Shown one piece after another: positions 55,489 through 64,000 of a DNA stretch of 64,000 nt. The notes beneath the pieces were generated by a model, which worked only from the letters and a program-made list of their open reading frames with translations, ran no database searches and was not told where the DNA came from. Within the stretch, counting starts at the first letter, position 1, and every line of letters begins with the position of its first letter. The stretch covers positions 70,059,465 to 70,123,464 of the forward strand of contig NC_087064.1 of NCBI RefSeq assembly GCF_963678635.1, written 5' to 3'. Origin of the DNA: Symsagittifera roscoffensis. Its lineage: Eukaryota; Xenacoelomorpha; Acoela; Convolutidae. The position numbers and the translations under genes were made by a program.

Positions 55489-56403
55489 TGTAACATTCGC
55501 CCGGAAGATACATATCGACGGATAACAAAACTAAGTCTTAAGACGACTGGCTAGCGTCTAAACAGAGCTTTGCATGCTTTTCACCGTCTCTACCAAGCCA
55601 GTACTTTTCGGTGGTCTTTCCAACATCGGGTCGACAAAAACGTTACTGTTCTCCGGCTTCGACCAGAACGCTCAAATTAACTTAATTACATGCAAATAGT
55701 GAGCTCATGGCTGGGTCTCAGTATCCCCAGACCACGAGGTCACTCCTAAAAACAGGGCTACTACTTATTATATTACTATTGTTTTTGTTCAGTAGATAAA
55801 AATCATCTTCTCCATCGAAGATGGATCAACCCTTTCCCCCAACTCCTAGCACCTCATCCTTGTCAAAACTAATCCAAATATCAATTAAATTCAAGTCAGG
55901 ACATGACAGGATGCTAAAAGTTCACACGAGTCAATAAAAGTTTTCCGTCCCGAGACCCTTCCGGATTCTTGAATCCGGTGAATCAAGCCCGTTGATCTCG
56001 ATTTCTTCCCAATCCGGAAGGCTGATTTCTTACCCTTCACCGTTGTTCGCAACGGCCTTGCAACTATTGTAGCAGCACAATAGTTGCAACTCGGAACGTT
56101 TTCTGCAATCTGCTGCTGTTTTTCTTATCACGATTGTCTTTGCTATCGTCAGCGCAACTAATGTTGTTGTGTTTCTTCTCTCGTTTCTTGTTAAAATGGC
56201 CGTTTCAGCATTTCTCAGAAATGTGACGTCATCATTCGAATTTTTGAAAATTTAAAATACTAGAATATTCCAGCCCTCACCGTTTGGCTAAACGTTCCAA
56301 TAACGCCCTTAGTTCTTAAAAAAACCACCAATCCGGAAGGCTTACTGCTAAAATTCCGAATTCTGCAGAGATTGCATTTTGGCCATTCTGGTCGAATGTC
56401 ACA
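55489..56403 (-). mobile_element. 3' LTR of copy 3 (915 bp, minus strand)
   Basis: On the plus strand it reads TGTAACATTCGCCCGGAAG to GGTCGAATGTCACA, so on the minus strand it is a full-length family LTR starting TGTGACATTCGACC. It contains the CCTTCCGGATT...AATCCGGAAGG pair and GTGACCTCGTGGTCTGGGG. Its neighbour at 56404-56415 is the purine tract of copy 3. Confidence 0.88.
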
Positions 56404-56415
56404 TACTCCCCGGAC
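56404..56415 (-). promoter_or_regulatory. Polypurine tract of copy 3
   Basis: Plus strand TACTCCCCGGAC, i.e. GTCCGGGGAGTA on the minus strand, immediately before the LTR. Confidence 0.75.
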
Positions 56416-57219
56416 AGTCCGGTCAATGTCCTCATTGAATCGCGCAATGTTCGTAAAATGGTTACAGTGTCATCGAACAGAATTTACAAAATGCACGAAA
56501 TTACTTTAATCCACGTCACATCGACTCACTGCAGAATATAAATGGCATCATACTACATCATTATAGCCTTCAAATTCTCTCATTAATCTGCACATTGAGG
56601 ATACAACCTAAGATAAAACATTTTTTCTGACTTCCAGTGTCAATGTCCCGATTAAAACTTTTTCTCTTAGATTTAAAAGGTGTTGGCTTGCAGGACAGTC
56701 CTGCCAACCAACAAGCTAAAATTATCCTACTATGCTTCTTCCCTTCGGAAATCTTGCTTGTTATTGTCCTGAATATTAAAACTAAGAAACTCTGTGGTTA
56801 GAAATAACAATGAAACAATCTCCCTCTTCGAGAAGTTACCCAAGTTTTTCATGTCACCACAAAGTGATCAGTCTTCCTAAGTGATTAAAAACAATCATGC
56901 AGGCTGGAATATTTAAATATACTCTTCCCTTAAGCCTTTCTAAATAAATAATAAGTGTCTCTAAAGCCACTTCTGCTAAAATCAAAATGCAAATTTATAA
57001 ATGCAACAATTTCAAAACTCAACAAAATGTTTCAGTTTTCTATTACAACTTGGTTGCTTGGTTTCTCACTTGAGTTTTTCACACACATAAAATAATTCTG
57101 AGTTTTGACTTTTCTTCATCATTCCTTTGTTCTCTGCTTTTTTCGTCGTTTAGAAGTTCTAAAACTTCTAAATTCTTCTAATTTTGTTTCTTGTTGCCTC
57201 TTGTTTTCTCGACCATTCG
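56416..57219 (-). other. 3' tail of copy 3
   Basis: Reverse-complement match of copy 1 46482-47306, for example CCTTTCATGTCACCAC-like and TTGTTGGTTGGCAGGACTG-like blocks. No coding frame is needed to explain it. Confidence 0.72.
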
Positions 57220-58869
57220 TCAATGTTCCATTTCCTCCTCCTGTGATGCTGAATCCGCACTTTCGGTTTCCGTGTCTTGTAGCACGTCGTTGGCTATCCT
57301 GACGCTGTTGGAAGCCGTCCTCCAACACTTCTGCTCTTCTACCCTCTGTTTACAGCAAGGTAGGGGATCCACGTTGGATTCTCTGTTTCTACAGAAGCTG
57401 TTGTGGAGACACAACGTCACGTTTCTCTCTAGATCTTCTTTCAGCATCTCTGCCTTCTCATTTCCACTACGCTCACTCGTCCTGGAAATTCTCTTCACAG
57501 CGGTGGTCACTGCATTCCGATGGGTCACGAAAGCTCGCTTGAAAGCTCCTGCCCCAATGTCCAGCTGATATTCACTGTATACTCTGCCATGCTTCGACAT
57601 ATGCTTTTTCGCATACTCGTACAACCATGCAGTCATGTTAGCTCTGAACCATGGCATCAATCGTTTTCTCGCCCATATCTTCTTCACTTTCATCGGAATG
57701 TTTAGAATTTTGCACATTGTCTTAAAAAGATCTAAATCTTTTAGACAATCTAATTTCCGCAATTGTTCTCTCGTCGGTGCCTCCCGTCTATTATTTTCTC
57801 TCACATGAGCTTCCATCCATCGTATCGCCATCATAACTCCCACTATCACTATTGTTACGGGCTGTGATGAATCTGGTAAACCCATGGAGAGCAGCTCTCC
57901 AGAGTCCCAGATCAACATCAGATTACTACGCTTGGGATACCACCAGGTCTGCAGCAAGCAGTGGCAAGGAAACTCATCATGCGTCAACATGATGCTCCTC
58001 CAAGTACGTTTTCCCGAAGCTTCCAGCAATGGTTCCACTTCCATCATCACTCGGTGGATTCCATCATTCTCATCTACTGCATTGTAATCTGATACAGTTG
58101 ATCCTCTCTGTTTCTGTTTTTCGAAGTCACTGAAGTTCCCGCTCACATATCCCATGAACTTCCTTCCTAGTATTGACTCCAACTCTTCTTTGGTTCTCTC
58201 TGGAATTGCTGAGAACATCTTACATAGTAACTCGTAAGACTTTTCAGACATTCTCGCCAATCTCACACACTTCGGCACTGAGAAGGCTTGATCCACGATC
58301 GTTCTTGTACTTTTCACGTCCACAGCCACGAAATGCACGGGATATCTGCTCTTGCACATTGGAGCCAACGTTGAGCCCACCAAATATCGTGCTCCTGATG
58401 GTCTACAATAAGTTTCGCTGTGTCTGATGTTCATCTCTGTTTCGATCGCTTCCCTCCATTTTCCTATATACTTTTGCTCAGTCTGCAGAACTCCTGGGAA
58501 AATTTCTACGCTGATGGCTGTGACCATCTCATGTTTCTGTTCTAGATTCAATAGTGACTCTAAAGAACCAAACATGCTGTAGAATCCTAGTGCTGTCACT
58601 AGATTCACATCGGTTCCTCCATGGCAATCTGCTATCAGTTCCGTTTACGTTCTTGCTTTCATCACTACATTTCCAAACAATACTGTCAATTGCTTGTGTT
58701 GTTTCTCTAGGGTTTTCACACAGTCTAGACTTCCACAAACGTGACCCTCTAGTCCACAGACTTCCGCCAGACAGCTACCAGGTTTGACCCAGTCTTCTGG
58801 TCCCCAGCCAGGCAACTCCACTTTATCTTCTCCGTTGTTCTTAGAGGCTGTGCAGGTTACAGTCTGCAT
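57220..58869 (-). CDS. Giant polyprotein, C-terminal part (copy 3)
   Basis: Minus-strand frame, open from 58869 to a TAA at 58645, then from there to 57220 (462 codons from the ATG at 58608). The last ~160 codons equal the C-terminus of copy 1: ENNRREAPTREQLRKLDC, MPWFRANMTAWLYEYAKKHM, PCCKQRVEEQKCW and the acidic end EEEMEH. The preceding ~300 codons are missing from copies 1 and 2; they include LVTALGFYSMFGSLESLL, VDVKSTRTIVDQAF and a short hydrophobic stretch (VTIVIVGVMMAI, about residue 270). It overlaps the upstream frame by 29 bp in a different frame, so one indel near 58850 and one nonsense codon separate it from the main polyprotein. Confidence 0.75.
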
Positions 58870-61800
58870 TCAGTTCCCTCTGTACGTCTTGTGTCGCACG
58901 TAATATTGAGTCAGCGTTGGGACTAGGACACCATGATGGCCTCATCAATTCCCACACTGCCATCAAGCTCGTTCTCAGTAATTCATCTGAGAATCCCAAC
59001 CCAAACTCCACTCTCTTGTCGGATTTTGGTACTGAAGGTGCAGTCACCTCTTCTTCCAAGACCAGTCCCAATTTGGCCTGTGGATTGTTAACGCTCTTGA
59101 TCGTTACAATTCTGGACGTCCAGAATCTTAGTAACACCGCCTGCTCATAATCAAAGAAGCAATCACGTATGTCTTCACTCAGGAAAGGATTGTACGCTAT
59201 CCCTATGATCCCGGATACGTAGCTATATGACTTCTTCTTGATCGGTCCACAGTATTCACTGGATTTCGGCAATGCTCCCATAGATTCTTTAGTGAGTCTC
59301 AACTCCTTGTTTGAGAATCTCCTGATCTCGTCTATCTTTTTCATGGGTTCCAATTCTTCAGGTTCTTTCATGTTTACCCTCATCGGTTTACTTTGCTGCA
59401 TGTCCAGCAGTGCTAGCAAGAACAAGGCTTTCGTTCGCTCCTCGCCTTCCCTCAACATTTTAACACAAGTGTTTAATGCAGGTACTGAAATCTGCTCTAT
59501 CAGGAATCGAATGAAACAGAGAGCATCTCTCCGCTTCGCACACGCTACTGCTGCTCCCTCCTGGACTATCAGATCCCTCAGATTCGTCATAAGGAACACC
59601 TTTTCTTCTTTTGACTTTTTTCTTTCCTCTGAGTCATATTCTTCGCGAGTCAGTCCCATCATGCACCAGGCGAACCTGAGTTGTAACTCTGTCCGTACGT
59701 AAGGTACTGCCACGAGAGCATGTATTCTTGGCGTAGTCCTCATTTCTTCCTCGAAATACCTCAACACTACTGCTTTCCATGGAAGGCTCACTAACTGCTC
59801 GATCGTTTCCGCCTCTACTTCAGACGACGCCAAAGTTCCATACGCCTTCTGCTTGAGGGTGGTGCCTTGCAACATCATTTCCAGATAACCCTCCATGGCT
59901 TTTTCGTCTTCCAGGGCCATTACATACCCTCTAGCCGAGTTCCGGTATTCCAACATCTCCATGTATCCACCGGTGGGTTCATCTATCGACACTGTCTCCG
60001 ACACGGTTAGTCGGTTGTATTCCACTGGTGTTAGTTGTCCTGCAACACTTCCCTTTCCATGATTCATGGGAGATGGCTTGAAGTCTTTCATTTTGCTCTC
60101 TCCACATTGGCTGAGTATTTCCATTTCTAAGGTTGCTCCAGTCAGAGTGCGGTCACTCCTTTTGGATTTATAACCAGTTGACTTTATCCCCGCCATGAGA
60201 ATGGGTGGCACCATCGCTATATCGGTTAATATTCTATCTGTGCCAGACAATTGATAATCACCTTGTCCCAAATCCATGACCTCCTCGACTCGTTTTCTTT
60301 TCGCTGAGCTACCAGCTTTCATCGATATTTCTGAATCCACTTTAGTCTTCCCAATTCTCCTCGGCATCACTCTGCTGCCTAACCTCATTTTCATCGCATT
60401 GATTTTATCAATCACCATTTTCGATCGCATCGTCCCTCTCCTGGTTCTTGACAGATACACCACCTCTCCTTCATCGTCCCGCGGTGTCATCTTGATGGGA
60501 GAATTCGCTTCACTCTCATCAGTAGCTGAGTCGATCAACAACTCACTCAGTCTCCCTTCACACTCATCAAGCTTGTCAAGTATTTCTCTCATCAAGGGTT
60601 GATTGAGACCTGTTTTGAGAATGGACTGGGTCCCATAGCTCTGAATCACGGTCCAGACTTCTTCCATAAACGCCACTCTGTCCAGCTTACATCCCGTCCT
60701 ACTCTCGTGGTCTCGGTGATGTACTTCCCATTCTTCTTCGGGCAGCGTTCCCAAGAAAGGTACTCTGGCTGAGGCCTCTATTCTTCTCCTCCTAGGTGAT
60801 TCCATGAGGATTCTCTGGTCTTTATTTCTTGAATTGCCAGGAGAGCTGCTCTCCGGCAAATTCCGTTTCATTTCCTCAATGGCTGACGGAGGTTCCAGTG
60901 TCGAGATGCCTTCATCCGCTGGCTCAGTCGTTTCCAACGTGTCTGCATTATTCTCAAGATCACTGAAGATATTGAAATCCAGGCTGGATGTTCCTCCTGT
61001 CGATGCCCTGTCGTCTTCCCCACCAGCTTGATCTTGTTGCATGGGTTCTTCAGTCTGACGGCTTCCACCCTGTCCGTCATCTCCCTCTGACTTATCCTTG
61101 TTCGAGCCCGATGGTCCTTGTTCGTCATTGTCAGCTTCTTCCTGGAATCTCGGTATGAGCAATGTACCGGCTGATTTGTCTTCCTCTTCTCCATGGACCA
61201 CTTTGATTTCTTCACAGCCGAATGGTGCTAGGAAGGTTCTCGTCTGCAATATTCCTCCCACTTTCATCTCCTTTTTCACACTGGTCAGGATTAATGAGGC
61301 TTCAGGCAATTCTGTCCTGCCTCTCATTCTCATCGGAGTTAAGCCTAGTTCCTTCCATTCCTCATCAAATCTTCCAGGCTTGGGAGTAGCGGCGTTGCTT
61401 ATTCGCCTTCTCGTCGCTTGATCCGTGTATGCAAATCGCGTGTACTGCAACACGGCGGCATTTCTCCCCACGAAGTATGGATCCATCGTCACCGAGAAAT
61501 TCCCTACTCTCCTTTCATTGGTTTCGAATGCTCTCAATCTAGGAGTTTGTACTACGGAGACTACTCCGAGCAGCATCCTTCTTATCAGAGGGAATTCAGG
61601 GATTGCCTCCGGTAGCTTCTCGTAATCGCCCCAGTCCTTCGTCTCTTCTCTCACTTTGTGATAGGCTGTTGTGAGACGAGGCACTCTGGTCATTTCACCA
61701 TTCGTTTTGTCATAGGGCCTCAGATTCCAAAGCTTTGGAAACACCTCGATGTGTCCTCTTTCTACTTCTCCCATGCGGTCACAGAAGTGATCGTCAAAAT

Positions 61801-64000
61801 TGATGACTGTCATCTCCGGCTCCGATATTTTCGCAAACACTAGATCTTCACTCATGAGCTCCCGCAGTGTGTGCTGCTCACACCAGTTCGGTGTACTACC
61901 GTCCACTGCCGATATGAGGTTCAGGTGCAGCACCGACCTCCTATATGCTTCCACTTTAACGTCAGGGAACGCAAAGGTGACTGCTGGTCCATAGATCACT
62001 GTCACGAACTCCGTGACTCCTCTGATCAGCGCCAAGGGATCGGTCCTCATAGCCAAGCTCAGATCTGTTAATAGCGGCATGCCTCCAATATGTCGTCTAA
62101 CATCTTCCTCTCTATCAATTGTTTCGTCTTCTCCGGTTCCAAAGCGATTTTGCTGCAAGAGATATTGGATCAGAGTGTGTCTCAGGTCTCTTATTTTGTT
62201 CCACGAGTCCGTGGACTTCTTCATATCCAGGCTCCTCACTCTCTCTTTCATCTGCTCTGGACAACGTGCCAGTTTCATTAGTCCTCCCAAGTTTCCGTGA
62301 GTTATTGCGATCAATGTCAGAAGTCCATCTAGTCGCAGGTTCTGTATTCCATCCGTAAGCAGTATCGCCGGTCCTTTCACGAAACTCTCCACGAACAAGG
62401 CTATTAATTCCACTATCGATACTTTCACTACTGCTGGGAGGAATTCCTTTATCAAATAGTGCGAGACTTTCGGGTAAACTTTTGCCAAGAAGGACGCGGT
62501 CCATCCGGCTCCCAACCCTTCTAGCATGCTGTCTGTCCTTTCAAATCCCTCCTGTCCCTTCACTTCCTGGGTCCAGAAGGTTTCCAGAGTAATCTGACAC
62601 ATTCTGTTCACGAACTCAGCTGTCTTTTCTCCGGCATTTTCCGCCAGGTTCACCTCCTTCAACAAGTAGGCGTGTATCTTAGTGATCATTACTGGGCCTT
62701 GCTGAAAAGCATCTGCACCCAATGCCGCTACTCTAGGATTCAGGTGTAGCCACTGGTTTGCTTCCGGCTTGGTTCTCAGCACCATCGCTTCCAGATGAGC
62801 TCTCGTCTCCAGTGAATTCTTTCTTCTCGTGTCTTCACTCGCCACTTCCATTGCTCGGAACCACAAGTCGTTGGACATTGCCGTGATCACTCGATGGTCA
62901 TCATCTATTCCTGGTTTCAAATTGAGTTGCCGACTGAAGTTGGACAGTTCCAACCCCAGCACTTCGTCCAACACTAACATGTGTAGCGCGTGGTCCTTGA
63001 ATCCTCTCATCGCGTTTGAGATATCTGACCATACTGCAGGCAGTTCAGCCTTAAGTGGCCTCAGGTTCTCCATTTCTATCATGCGATTCGGGGCTGATAT
63101 GATCACATCAGATTTTCCTTCCGAAAGTAAGGCTACCATTGCATACACAAATTTCAGTCCATCCGGGAGATGTGCATATCCCGGAGACAACGCAAATACT
63201 ACTCTCAACGTCACTTTATTGAATGATCCCTCCTTCGTCGCATCCACCACTTCACCCATCGACTCCAGGATGTCTTTTATCGCTGGCCATACTGCGTTTT
63301 CTGCTGTTGCAGGATCTCTGAGCCTGCTCAGAAAACCTCTACTGTGTAGATGGTCATTGATACCAGCAAACACAATCGTTATCGGGTTCATTTCTGTCTG
63401 CCTTTGTACCCTTATAGCCAATGACACTGATTGCAATAGGTCTAGGTCAACTGCGGCCAGCATTTTGACGTCCGGCCAAAACAAAGACTTAGAGGTGTAC
63501 ACGAACTCTGAATTCGCTACTACCATGATTTTGGCCTTTCTCATCTCTGCTTTGTCGTAGGCGGCGAAGATGGTCTCATCTTTCTTTATCGCTGTCAATC
63601 CGCCATATCTCTGGGCATCACCATCTTGGTTCACTAGTTTTGGGTACACTCTCTCCTTCACATGACCAGGTGGTGTCGTCAGTTGCCTAAATATCTTCAC
63701 GTGTTGTCCAATCGGCGCTCTCGCCATCAGGAATCTCCCTGGTCTTTCTTCACGATTCCTCTCATCATGGTTCAATCTCACATCTTGCAACGGTCTTGCA
63801 TTCACAGGTCCCATTGTGTTGTTGGAGGGCAGTCCCTCCAAATCGGCAAATGTCAAGGCCGTCGTGGAGCTGAAATTTATGCTAGCGGCTATCAACCAGT
63901 CTACGCCGGTTATCGAGTATAATCTGCTGACGGATAGCGTCGCTCCATTCAGCATCCTCCTTGCATCTTCAATGAAGCTTACTCTCTGTAGGTCCAGCTT
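58841..64000 (-). CDS. Giant polyprotein, main frame (copy 3, 1719 codons in window, 5' partial)
   Basis: An uninterrupted minus-strand frame runs from the right edge to a TAG at 58841. An internal ATG at 63955 is not the true start, because copy 1 has ~720 more codons upstream, including the SGNH domain, and the frame stays open to 64000. Residues counted from 63955: second SGNH-like region with VANSEF (about 138-143), FAGINDH (196-202) and LSPGYAHLPDGLKFVYAMVALLSEGK; hydrophobic helices (about 500-560); LSLAMRTDPLALIRG (about 640); acidic Ser/Gly/Glu-rich linker (about 925-1000); basic patches SPRRRRIEASAR (about 1055) and AKRKRVEE (about 1220) that resemble nuclear-localisation signals; an all-helical C-terminal part. 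No recognised family beyond SGNH. Such a long open frame suggests a young copy or selection. Confidence 0.85.
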   Translation of the reverse strand, partial: KLDLQRVSFIEDARRMLNGATLSVSRLYSITGVDWLIAASINFSSTTALTFADLEGLPSNNTMGPVNARPLQDVRLNHDERNREERPGRFLMARAPIGQHVKIFRQLTTPPGHVKERVYPKLVNQDGDAQRYGGLTAIKKDETIFAAYDKAEMRKAKIMVVANSEFVYTSKSLFWPDVKMLAAVDLDLLQSVSLAIRVQRQTEMNPITIVFAGINDHLHSRGFLSRLRDPATAENAVWPAIKDILESMGEVVDATKEGSFNKVTLRVVFALSPGYAHLPDGLKFVYAMVALLSEGKSDVIISAPNRMIEMENLRPLKAELPAVWSDISNAMRGFKDHALHMLVLDEVLGLELSNFSRQLNLKPGIDDDHRVITAMSNDLWFRAMEVASEDTRRKNSLETRAHLEAMVLRTKPEANQWLHLNPRVAALGADAFQQGPVMITKIHAYLLKEVNLAENAGEKTAEFVNRMCQITLETFWTQEVKGQEGFERTDSMLEGLGAGWTASFLAKVYPKVSHYLIKEFLPAVVKVSIVELIALFVESFVKGPAILLTDGIQNLRLDGLLTLIAITHGNLGGLMKLARCPEQMKERVRSLDMKKSTDSWNKIRDLRHTLIQYLLQQNRFGTGEDETIDREEDVRRHIGGMPLLTDLSLAMRTDPLALIRGVTEFVTVIYGPAVTFAFPDVKVEAYRRSVLHLNLISAVDGSTPNWCEQHTLRELMSEDLVFAKISEPEMTVINFDDHFCDRMGEVERGHIEVFPKLWNLRPYDKTNGEMTRVPRLTTAYHKVREETKDWGDYEKLPEAIPEFPLIRRMLLGVVSVVQTPRLRAFETNERRVGNFSVTMDPYFVGRNAAVLQYTRFAYTDQATRRRISNAATPKPGRFDEEWKELGLTPMRMRGRTELPEASLILTSVKKEMKVGGILQTRTFLAPFGCEEIKVVHGEEEDKSAGTLLIPRFQEEADNDEQGPSGSNKDKSEGDDGQGGSRQTEEPMQQDQAGGEDDRASTGGTSSLDFNIFSDLENNADTLETTEPADEGISTLEPPSAIEEMKRNLPESSSPGNSRNKDQRILMESPRRRRIEASARVPFLGTLPEEEWEVHHRDHESRTGCKLDRVAFMEEVWTVIQSYGTQSILKTGLNQPLMREILDKLDECEGRLSELLIDSATDESEANSPIKMTPRDDEGEVVYLSRTRRGTMRSKMVIDKINAMKMRLGSRVMPRRIGKTKVDSEISMKAGSSAKRKRVEEVMDLGQGDYQLSGTDRILTDIAMVPPILMAGIKSTGYKSKRSDRTLTGATLEMEILSQCGESKMKDFKPSPMNHGKGSVAGQLTPVEYNRLTVSETVSIDEPTGGYMEMLEYRNSARGYVMALEDEKAMEGYLEMMLQGTTLKQKAYGTLASSEVEAETIEQLVSLPWKAVVLRYFEEEMRTTPRIHALVAVPYVRTELQLRFAWCMMGLTREEYDSEERKKSKEEKVFLMTNLRDLIVQEGAAVACAKRRDALCFIRFLIEQISVPALNTCVKMLREGEERTKALFLLALLDMQQSKPMRVNMKEPEELEPMKKIDEIRRFSNKELRLTKESMGALPKSSEYCGPIKKKSYSYVSGIIGIAYNPFLSEDIRDCFFDYEQAVLLRFWTSRIVTIKSVNNPQAKLGLVLEEEVTAPSVPKSDKRVEFGLGFSDELLRTSLMAVWELMRPSWCPSPNADSILRATQDVQRELNADCNLHSL

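Noticed and set aside
1..64000. tRNA, rRNA or other structural RNA genes
   Set aside because: I looked for tRNA A/B-box and T-loop patterns and rRNA-like stretches and found none convincing; absence by eye is not proof.

Overview
The window is repeat-dominated eukaryotic DNA, most likely from an invertebrate animal. It holds fragments of several Ty3/gypsy-type LTR retroelements, a ~492-bp satellite array with higher-order structure, segmental duplications, and no gene that looks like an ordinary single-copy host gene. A nematode is possible, but nothing here proves it. Basic TATA boxes, AATAAA signals and eukaryotic splice-like sites occur; there are no bacterial operons.

Layout. (1) 1-4545: decayed minus-strand gypsy pol (RT-RNase H), part of it duplicated in tandem (983-2770 / 2771-4545). 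(2) 4391-11901: two diverged copies (A and B) of a 3.2-4.3 kb segment, sharing a minus-strand ORF of ~155 aa. (3) 12023-15470: an inverted repeat with ~1.2-kb arms. It is a fossil of the same giant polyprotein found intact further right. (4) 15612-24075: about 17 head-to-tail satellite monomers of 489-495 bp in three types. (5) 24541-26795: ~0.8-kb tandem host repeat (U1, U2) invaded by LTRs. (6) 27057-48229: a single ~21.2-kb LTR element with 5' LTR, tRNA-Asn-like primer site, long leader with a repeated TCCGGAGGGGTC motif, gag, pol (zinc knuckles, protease, RT, RNase H, integrase), a macro-domain ORF, a very large accessory polyprotein with an SGNH/GDSL hydrolase domain, a purine tract and a 3' LTR. 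(7) 48230-50958: the right half of an older interrupted LTR, then unclassified DNA. (8) 50959-54826: a truncated second copy of the polyprotein 3' end with its LTR. (9) 55489-64000: a third copy on the minus strand, with LTR, purine tract and a 5.16-kb uninterrupted polyprotein frame that runs off the right edge.

The main result is that the accessory polyprotein belongs to the LTR element. Each of the three copies is followed by the same ~0.8-kb tail, a GTCCGGGGAGTA purine tract and the same LTR (TGTGACATTCG...CGAATGTTACA). The 27057-48229 element sits inside an older LTR whose two halves (26796-27056 and 48230-48795) flank it and add up to one LTR length. That older LTR in turn interrupts a repeat unit whose uninterrupted paralogue is present at 24541-25140. 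Target duplications appear to be 3 bp. A full-length element, using copy 3 to fill a 3.2-kb deletion shared by copies 1 and 2, would be about 24 kb and encode an accessory polyprotein near 3,000 aa. Apart from the SGNH domain (and a second SGNH-like segment without a nucleophile) I do not recognise its parts.

In copy 1 gag-pol is broken by many stops and frameshifts, so this copy is dead. The accessory frame is much better preserved, especially in copy 3.
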